Shown here: piece by piece, positions 6,374-11,440 of the stretch
Layout of the letters: the number at the start of each line of letters is the position of its first letter
Position numbering within the stretch: position 1 is the first letter of the stretch
Assembly (NCBI GenBank): GCA_003153055.1
Contig: PMBV01000561.1
Location: 1-11,440, forward strand
From: Myxococcales bacterium
GTDB taxonomy: Bacteria; Myxococcota; Myxococcia; Myxococcales; Myxococcaceae
DNA length: 11,440 bases
Reading direction: 5' to 3'
Made by a program: the position numbers and the translations under genes
Notes under the pieces: model-generated
Seen by the model: only the letters and a program-made list of their open reading frames with translations
Told to the model about the DNA's origin: nothing
The model's database searches: none

Positions 6374-7933
6374 GTGACGACACCTTCCGGGACGGTGGAC
6401 CCGCTCATCGGCGTGATGGTTGGCGAGTTTCAGATTGGCGGCCTCCTCGCTTTGGGCGGGCGGGGCCGAGTGTACTGGGCGACCCATCGAAACCTGCCGA
6501 GCCTGCGGCGGGCGGTGAAGGTGCTCAATGACGCGAACACCGAGGCAGACCGCACCGCCCTCCTGCGTGAGGCCCAGGCAGTCTCACAGGTGAAGGGGCT
6601 CAACGTCGTGGCGCTCCACGACTTCGGGCGATTGCCAACGGCTGGGCGCGAGCCGTACCTGATGATGGAGCTCCTCGAGGGGGAAACGCTGGAGGAGCGG
6701 CTGCTGCGTGTCGAGCAGCTGCCGTTCAGAGATGCGCTCGACATCACTGAGCAGGTGCTGGCCGGGCTCCTTGTGATTCACGAGGCGGGGCTGGTGCATC
6801 GAGACATCAAGCCCTCGAACCTCTTCCTATTCTCAGACGCCTCGCATCGGGACGTCGTGAAGGTGATGGACCTCGGCCTGGCGGAGGCGAAGCCCCAGGG
6901 CTCGATGGAGATGGGCATCGGCAGAACGCCCTCTTCCAACCGATGCCTGACGCCGGACTACGCATCACCGGAGCAATTCGGTGAGTTGGCGGTGGGGCCA
7001 GCGTCCGATGTGTACTCGCTGGGGGTTGTCCTCTACGAGATGGTAACCGGGCGCCTGCTGTTTCCGACGTTGCGCACGGAGCCGATGGCTTTGGGTGCCG
7101 AACGCCACAGGACCGAGATTCCGGACCATCCGTGCCGCTGCGTGCCCGACCTGCCCGAGCCGGTGGCGGACTTCATGTTGAGTCTACTCGAGAAGAATCC
7201 GCTCGCCCGGCCTACCGTCGGCGCAGCCATCAACCAGGTGAGGCGGCTGCGCGAGCAGTTCAAGGACCGCTTTCGGGAGGGTCCAACGCAGGTCCGGGCG
7301 AGGGCACTCGCGAGGCCGGGGGTAGAGACCCAGCGGCTCGACGAGAGGGTGGTAGCCAGGGGCCAGAACGCGGAACCCCACCGGGCGCGGCGAGGCCTCC
7401 TCGGCGGCGCACTCGTGGCCCTCGCGACGCTTGGGCTCTTCATCGGGTTAGGCGGTGCGAGGCAGAAGCCCGGTGCTCCGCTGGCGCCGCCCGCGGCGCC
7501 ACCAATTGGCTTGACGACAGAGGAGACGACAGCGCCGCCCGCCCCCCCTGACTCCTCGGGACTGGTGGTGTCGGCAGGAGCTGGCGAGGAGTCACTGGCG
7601 GAGCTCACCCCGCTACGGCCAATCTCCCCCCCAGGTGGGCCAGATGTGAGGCCCTCCAACTCGGCAGCGCGGCCGAAGGCGTCGGCTGCGGCCTCCTCGC
7701 GGAGGAGCGCCAGCTTGAAGGCAGCAACTGGGAAGTGCATCTTCGACGCGGGTTTCTTCGAATGGGCCAATAGGCGCAGGAACCAGCTTTGGCGGATGGC
7801 CGACACCTCGAATCCCGAGGTGATTGCGCTGGACAGGGCGGTCGATGAGGCGCTCACCGCGTCCGACTGCCAGCGCAGCCGGGAGGCGTTGAGCCGTCTC
7901 AGCAAGGCGATTGGAGTGTCAGATGATGAATAG
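6374..7933 (+). CDS. Transmembrane Hanks-type Ser/Thr protein kinase
   Basis: A 519-aa kinase with a cytoplasmic catalytic domain (about residues 19-290), one membrane helix (about 341-362, GLLGGALVALATLGLF) and a Pro/Ala-rich exported tail. The nucleotide loop is LALGGRGRVY, with Ala for the first canonical Gly. The ATP lysine is K49 (AVKVL), the helix-C Glu lies in LLREAQ, the catalytic loop is HRDIKPSN (D144) and the metal site is DLG (D166) rather than DFG. PDYASPEQ matches the activation-segment end, so it should be active. The last 70 residues (from about GKCIFDAGFF) form a charged, probably helical domain with two Cys that would face the periplasm; I do not recognise it. The start is GTG 6374, with GGGAG six bases upstream. 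The frame is open back to 6143, but that part is repeat A and no kinase motif lies there. A gene for an exported membrane protein follows after 73 bases, suggesting an operon. Confidence 0.93.
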   Translation: MTTPSGTVDPLIGVMVGEFQIGGLLALGGRGRVYWATHRNLPSLRRAVKVLNDANTEADRTALLREAQAVSQVKGLNVVALHDFGRLPTAGREPYLMMELLEGETLEERLLRVEQLPFRDALDITEQVLAGLLVIHEAGLVHRDIKPSNLFLFSDASHRDVVKVMDLGLAEAKPQGSMEMGIGRTPSSNRCLTPDYASPEQFGELAVGPASDVYSLGVVLYEMVTGRLLFPTLRTEPMALGAERHRTEIPDHPCRCVPDLPEPVADFMLSLLEKNPLARPTVGAAINQVRRLREQFKDRFREGPTQVRARALARPGVETQRLDERVVARGQNAEPHRARRGLLGGALVALATLGLFIGLGGARQKPGAPLAPPAAPPIGLTTEETTAPPAPPDSSGLVVSAGAGEESLAELTPLRPISPPGGPDVRPSNSAARPKASAAASSRRSASLKAATGKCIFDAGFFEWANRRRNQLWRMADTSNPEVIALDRAVDEALTASDCQRSREALSRLSKAIGVSDDE

Positions 7934-7995
7934 CCCATAGGGCCCCGCTCGTCTAAATGGGGGCATGGGAACCCGAAGTCGGGGCAGCCCGAAAA

Positions 7996-8001
7996 AGGAG
8001 G
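7996..8001 (+). promoter_or_regulatory. Ribosome binding site selecting GTG 8007
   Basis: AGGAGG, preceded by an A run, lies 5 bases before GTG 8007. It makes that codon a better start than the in-frame ATG at 7965, which has a weaker upstream context and would put a charged 14-residue extension before the signal peptide. Confidence 0.8.
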
Positions 8002-8006
8002 ACGTC

Positions 8007-9017
8007 GTGCAGAGAGGGCAGGGCATACTGGCTGTCTTGGTGCTGTCGGGGGCGGCGGCGTTTGCGCAACCGACGGTGGCGGTCAAGGTTCGCGTGGACA
8101 ATGTGCGGGCGCTCGAGCGCGTTGTCGCGAACTCCTCGCCCAAAGCGCAGGAGGAGAGGGGGGGCGTCCTCATCGAAGCTTTCTTCAACGCCGTCAGGGC
8201 GAACGCCAAGGTGACAGTGGTGCCGAGGGGGGTCTCCGATGATGCGTCGAGCAAGGTTGGGCGTTCTGACGAGCTCCGCGACTCCAACGTCAGGCTCGGC
8301 GAGTTCGCGAAGGCCGCTTCGGCCACCTATGGCATCTACGCTACGGTAAGCCTGGACCCCTACAAGACGGCGGACGCCTCCTATTCCCTCCTCAAAGTGA
8401 AGGCGCGCGTGGTGCGACGCGATGGGGTGTTGTCGGTCCATGAGATGGAGAGGACCGCCCAGTTGGCGAAGCCCAACTCGGCCACCATCCACTCAACCTT
8501 CGTGGGGCTAGCTCGCGATTTGGTGAAGGACTTGAGTCTGGACACACTGCCAGAGACGATTTCGACGTCGCCTCCCCCCAGTACTAGCCCTTCGACCGAG
8601 GGTGCGAATCCGGACTGGCCCATTGGCCTGCCGGCGCCGCCATCGCCTCCTCCTCCGCAGCTGGCTTCGCCATCTCCTCATCCGGGGGATAGCTCAACCC
8701 AGAGCCTCATCGGGAAGATTGGAGTGGTCTCGGGCGCCGGGGTTGCCGCCCTGGGCGGCGTCCTGCTGGGGCTGGCTTCTGGTAACAACGCGCGCCTCAC
8801 CCAGGACGCTGCCGACAACCTGCCGCCTGCTCAGCAGGGGGCGGTACGTGCACTGCAGGCCAAGCAACGCGCGGGGCTCGGGCTGGTTGTCGCCGGTGGA
8901 GTTGTTGCGGCCGCAGGCGCGCTGGTGTGGATCCTCGCACCGGCTGCGCCGGTGTCAGTCAGTGCGGGGCCCGTCGGCTCGGGCACCGGAGTCTTCGTCG
9001 GAGGGACGCTGCCTTGA
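8007..9017 (+). CDS. Exported protein with possible CsgG/TolB-N-like N-terminal half and two C-terminal membrane helices
   Basis: From GTG 8007 the product is 336 aa with a standard signal peptide (MQRGQGILAVLVLSGAAAFA, cleaved before Q). Residues about 22-185 alternate strands and helices; FAKAASATYGIYATVSL resembles the region in CsgG/FlgO-like proteins where paralogues read like 'lgaDyvl.G.v'. This is a fold guess, not a firm assignment. A Pro/Ser linker follows (about 186-230), then two hydrophobic helices (IGVVSGAGVAALGGVLLGLA and LGLVVAGGVVAAAGALVWIL) and a tail ending GTGVFVGGTLP. The linker between exported domain and membrane pair suggests a protein anchored in the envelope. Its TGA overlaps the TTG start of the next lipoprotein gene (TTGA), so translation of the two is coupled. 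It lies 73 bases after the kinase gene, so the kinase, this protein and a lipoprotein form one module. A scar of a paralogue's last codons remains at 3276-3320. Confidence 0.85.
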   Translation: MQRGQGILAVLVLSGAAAFAQPTVAVKVRVDNVRALERVVANSSPKAQEERGGVLIEAFFNAVRANAKVTVVPRGVSDDASSKVGRSDELRDSNVRLGEFAKAASATYGIYATVSLDPYKTADASYSLLKVKARVVRRDGVLSVHEMERTAQLAKPNSATIHSTFVGLARDLVKDLSLDTLPETISTSPPPSTSPSTEGANPDWPIGLPAPPSPPPPQLASPSPHPGDSSTQSLIGKIGVVSGAGVAALGGVLLGLASGNNARLTQDAADNLPPAQQGAVRALQAKQRAGLGLVVAGGVVAAAGALVWILAPAAPVSVSAGPVGSGTGVFVGGTLP

Positions 9018-9118
9018 AGAGACTACCCATTCTGGTGGTGGCGTCCGCCGCCGGCTGCGCCAACAACTTCCGCACTTGCTCGCAGGACTCCGAGTGTCAG
9101 TCAGACGGCGTGTGTAGC
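8972..9118 (+). repeat. Direct repeat B, copy 2
   Basis: This matches 3275-3421 with about 13 differences and no gaps. Here it sits in its natural setting, spanning the end of the intact CsgG-like gene and the start of the second lipoprotein gene. After 9118 the two lipoprotein genes share no visible sequence. Confidence 0.92.
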
Positions 9119-9430
9119 ACTGCAACCGCCGCAGCCCTCGATGCCCCCCCCCATCCTCTACGTTGCCACCGAGCCGGCTGGTTCGTCAGCAACGTCGTCG
9201 ACTCCAAGAGACACAACACCGCCGCGCCTGGCCGAAGTATGTGGCTCGACGTGCGCAACATCGGAAATCCGGGCCGTCGTCATCGAGGCCCGTCCATGAC
9301 GAAGACGGCCGTCCCGAGGACTTCAGACTCGACGTTCAGGGCCAACCGCGCGGCCAGCTTCACGCCATCGCGCGCGCACTCGTCGTGTGCAGGCAGGCCT
9401 GGTGGACGCACGCGCATCGCGAAGGAATAG
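9014..9430 (+). pseudogene. Second lipoprotein gene, apparently truncated or frameshifted
   Basis: From TTG 9014 the frame gives a signal peptide and lipidation site (MKRLPILVVASAAG then C15) and a Cys-rich start (NNFRTCSQDSECQSDGVC) paralogous to the 836-aa lipoprotein. After residue 35 the similarity ends. The annotated frame continues to TAG 9428-9430 (138 aa), but its sequence is basic and low in protein character. Just after a run of nine C (9144-9152), frame 0 reads PPPILYVATEPAGSS as far as TGA 9297, and frame 1 from about 9292 reads VHDEDGRPEDFRLDVQG through a helix-like ALVVCRQAWW. This pattern fits a gene broken by two frameshifts, or a fusion of the lipoprotein start to unrelated debris. 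A short functional lipoprotein cannot be excluded. Confidence 0.6.
9144..9152 (+). repeat. Run of nine C in the decayed lipoprotein gene
   Basis: Nine consecutive C bases occur at codons 44-46 of the second lipoprotein. Removing one C would switch translation to the frame reading PPPILYVATEPAGSS up to a TGA at 9297. Such a run can slip during replication, or be a sequencing error site. Confidence 0.7.
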
Positions 9431-9445
9431 AAGTGGAGGCTTTGC

Positions 9446-11278
9446 ATGGCCGAACTCGGAGATGGAGTGAAGTGGGACAGACCGGCGATTCCACTGGGGA
9501 CGAGGATCGGCCGCTACTTCGTGGCGGAGAAAATCGCCGAGGGGGGAATGGCGGAGGTGTACCGCGCCAGTGTCATTGGCCCTCAGGGGTTCTCGAAGGA
9601 AGTCGTGCTGAAGGTTGTCCTTCCCATGCTCGCACACGACGACGAATTCGTGGAGATGTTCATCGCGGAAGCGCGCCTGGCGTCCAAGCTGACACACCAC
9701 AACATAGTGCAGATTTTTGATTTTGGTGAACACGAGGGACGCTACTTCATTGCGATGGAATATGTTCGCGGCGTCTCGCTGTGGCGGCTCCGCAGTCGGT
9801 GTCGAAAGCTGCATGTCACATTCCCTCCCATTCTCGCCGCCGTCATCTGCGCCGACGTCGCCAAGGGCCTACAGTACGCCCACTCCCTTCGCGATGGCGG
9901 GCAGCTGCTCAACGTCGTGCACCGCGATGTGACGCCCCAAAACGTCCTCTTGTCGGTGGATGGGGCCGTGAAGCTGACCGACTTCGGCATCGCCAAGGGC
10001 GGCACCGGCGCGAACACCACCCGCCCCGGAATCGTCAAGGGCAAGCTCGCGTACATGTCCCCCGAGCAGGGACGGGGAGAGCCGGTCGACTGCCGGACAG
10101 ACGTCTTCGCTCTTGGCATTCTCCTGTGGGAGCTTCTGGCGGGGAAGCGGCTCTTCATGGGAAGCACGGACTTCGAGCTCATGCGCGCGGTCCAATACGC
10201 CCCCATTGTCTCACCTAGAATCTATGGCGCCCACGTGCCCGAGGAGCTTGCCGAGGTGGCTCTGAAGGCGCTCGCCCGGCCCATGTCGGAGCGCTACCAG
10301 ACAGCCGCAGAGCTCGAACGCGAGCTCCAGGCCTTCGTTCTGCAGAATGCGAAGAGCGGCGACGACACCTCTGTGGCTCAATTTCTGCTTGCCATGTTTC
10401 CACCCCATGAGGAATTTCGCTCTCCCATTCAACCAACCACCTCCGCCGCAGGCGCCCCCAAAGAAGTGGAGGTAGTAGTGCGTGATGCGCCGGTCAATCC
10501 GACGGAACGAATGCTCGGCGTGCCGCCCTCCCCCATTCCCAAAGGCGGCAGTTCGCCCGTGTTCGCCGAGAGACCCACCATTCGCGTTCTTCCCCTGCTC
10601 TACGAAAGGACCCAGAGCATCCCAGTCGGTCGCGCGGCTCTGGCACTTCCGGAAGATCGCCGTTACACCCTGATGGGCGACGATTTCCCGGCACTCGAGG
10701 CTGCGCCCCACTCGAACCCCAAAGGCCGCACGACCGGGCCCACGCCCCCCGATACGGCAGCGGAGGTTTCTCCTTCGAGTCTCCTCATCAGTCCGCGCCG
10801 CCGACTCGTCGTCGCGCTCGGCGCCGTCGCTACCCTCGGATGCGTCGGCGCGCTGGCGGCCGTCCTCTTGCGGGAGAGCCCTCGCGCCCCTCTGGATGCG
10901 TCCGGCCTCAGCGCGACAGACCTCGCCGAGCTGCCCCCGCTGCCCAACGAGCCGAAGGCAGCCCTCACCGCATCGGTCGGCGCCGTGCCACCACCAACCC
11001 TGGCCCCCGAGAAAGCGCCAGGCGTTGGCGCGACACTCCCTCCCGTTCCTGCCTCCGACGCCCGCGCCACGCCGTCCGGCCTCCTCACAGTGCATGCAAC
11101 ACCGTTCGCACTCGTCAGCGTACGCGGCAAGTCACTCGGCGAAGTCATCGGCACGAAGAGCTTCCGGCTTAGTCCTGGAAGCTACCAGGTGCAGCTGACG
11201 CACCCGTCGGCACAGACCGAGAAGACCGTGACGATTCGCATCGGAGAGGAAAGCCATTTGGACTTCAATCTTCGCTAG
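9446..11278 (+). CDS. Transmembrane Ser/Thr protein kinase with C-terminal PEGA-like domain
   Basis: A 610-aa Hanks-type kinase. The catalytic domain spans about residues 20-290: the nucleotide loop is IAEGGMAEVY (first and third canonical Gly are Ala), the ATP lysine is K56 (VLKVV), the helix-C Glu lies in IAEARLASKL, the catalytic loop is HRDVTPQN (D161, with Thr where most kinases have Lys), then DFG (D179-G181) and MSPEQ. The HRDV[S/T]PQN form is common among deltaproteobacterial kinases, so activity is expected. A juxtamembrane region (about 300-450) precedes one helix (about 455-475, VVALGAVATLGCVGALAAVL). An Ala/Pro linker then leads to a PEGA-like domain (about 545-610; GLLTVHATPFALVSVRGKSL and LSPGSYQVQLTHP), probably periplasmic. 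GGAGG lies 6 bases before ATG 9446. It follows the decayed lipoprotein by 15 bases and could be read from the same transcript. It is not similar enough to the other kinase to be a recent copy. Confidence 0.95.
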   Translation: MAELGDGVKWDRPAIPLGTRIGRYFVAEKIAEGGMAEVYRASVIGPQGFSKEVVLKVVLPMLAHDDEFVEMFIAEARLASKLTHHNIVQIFDFGEHEGRYFIAMEYVRGVSLWRLRSRCRKLHVTFPPILAAVICADVAKGLQYAHSLRDGGQLLNVVHRDVTPQNVLLSVDGAVKLTDFGIAKGGTGANTTRPGIVKGKLAYMSPEQGRGEPVDCRTDVFALGILLWELLAGKRLFMGSTDFELMRAVQYAPIVSPRIYGAHVPEELAEVALKALARPMSERYQTAAELERELQAFVLQNAKSGDDTSVAQFLLAMFPPHEEFRSPIQPTTSAAGAPKEVEVVVRDAPVNPTERMLGVPPSPIPKGGSSPVFAERPTIRVLPLLYERTQSIPVGRAALALPEDRRYTLMGDDFPALEAAPHSNPKGRTTGPTPPDTAAEVSPSSLLISPRRRLVVALGAVATLGCVGALAAVLLRESPRAPLDASGLSATDLAELPPLPNEPKAALTASVGAVPPPTLAPEKAPGVGATLPPVPASDARATPSGLLTVHATPFALVSVRGKSLGEVIGTKSFRLSPGSYQVQLTHPSAQTEKTVTIRIGEESHLDFNLR

Positions 11279-11440
11279 CGCTCGTCTAGCAGGAAGGCAT
11301 GACCTTGTGCTCGAGTTCCGGCGACATTCCTCGCATGACTGTCACCACGGGGCGAATGGGGCCACATCTTCACCGGGGACCAGGAGCCCCACCCGGTGGC
11401 GGTCGGGCAGATCTCATCAGCCGGCGTCGGCGCGTCACTT
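11275..11440 (-). CDS. C-terminus of an unidentified gene on the minus strand (partial)
   Basis: On the minus strand a frame is open from the window edge to TAG at 11277-11275, encoding 54 residues (with ADEICPTATGWGSWSPVKMW and, later, HARNVAGTRAQGHAFLLDER). The first 35 codons mostly end in G or C and the sequence looks protein-like. The stop overlaps the converging kinase stop at CTAG, a common arrangement of real convergent genes. I do not recognise the family. No terminator-like hairpin with a T run is visible between the genes. Confidence 0.5.
   Translation of the reverse strand, partial: SDAPTPADEICPTATGWGSWSPVKMWPHSPRGDSHARNVAGTRAQGHAFLLDER

Noticed and set aside
7965..8006. ATG 7965 as start of the CsgG-like gene
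   Set aside because: It adds 14 polar residues before a classic signal peptide, whereas AGGAGG at 7996-8001 is ideally placed for GTG 8007.
11371..11398. Inverted repeat CACCGGG/CCCGGTG as a terminator
   Set aside because: There is no T run on either side, the loop is 14 bases, and it lies inside the probable minus-strand coding sequence.

Overview
The window looks like myxobacterial (Myxococcota) chromosome. It has very high GC with G/C-ending codons, GTG and TTG starts, several transmembrane Ser/Thr kinases with Pro-rich linkers, a hybrid histidine kinase with a MASE1-like membrane half, and a large Cys/Gly-rich lipoprotein with a C-terminal PQQ-type repeat. All intact genes lie on the plus strand. 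A partial minus-strand gene converges on them at the right edge. This assignment comes from style and family knowledge, not from a database search.

Layout. 1-84: probable 3' end of an upstream gene. 120-854: a complete PP2C-type Ser/Thr phosphatase. 906-3008: a MASE1-like hybrid histidine kinase (H310, receiver D603). 3009-3316: a leader region made of repeat A plus a remnant of another gene's 3' end. 3317-5827: a TTG-started lipoprotein of 836 aa with two tandem Cys-rich/beta-sandwich-like units and a PQQ-like C-terminal half. 5864-5994: the 5' stub of a secreted-protein gene, cut off by the second copy of repeat A (5995-6361). 6374-7933: a transmembrane Ser/Thr kinase. 8007-9017: a secreted or envelope protein with a possible CsgG/TolB-N-like N-terminal half and two C-terminal membrane helices. 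9014-9430: a decayed second lipoprotein gene. 9446-11278: a second transmembrane Ser/Thr kinase ending in a PEGA-like domain. 11275-11440 (minus): the C-terminus of an unidentified gene, overlapping the kinase stop at a CTAG.

How the parts fit. The ancestral unit seems to have been: hybrid-kinase 3' end, a 0.36-kb leader (repeat A), a membrane Ser/Thr kinase, a translationally coupled CsgG-like membrane protein, then a lipoprotein. The window holds two versions of it. In the second, the kinase and CsgG-like protein are intact but the lipoprotein is broken. In the first, the lipoprotein is intact, but the kinase and nearly all of the CsgG-like gene are gone, leaving about 15 codons of its tail fused to repeat A. 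With the PP2C phosphatase and the hybrid histidine kinase, the cluster could link phospho-Ser/Thr and two-component signalling with envelope proteins. The coupling is inferred; the sequence directly shows the gene order, the repeats and the junctions.

The most unusual features are the mosaic duplication and an 85-bp stretch that is 100% identical between the two leaders and contains dyad symmetries. No tRNA, rRNA, CRISPR array, insertion sequence or convincing terminator was seen.
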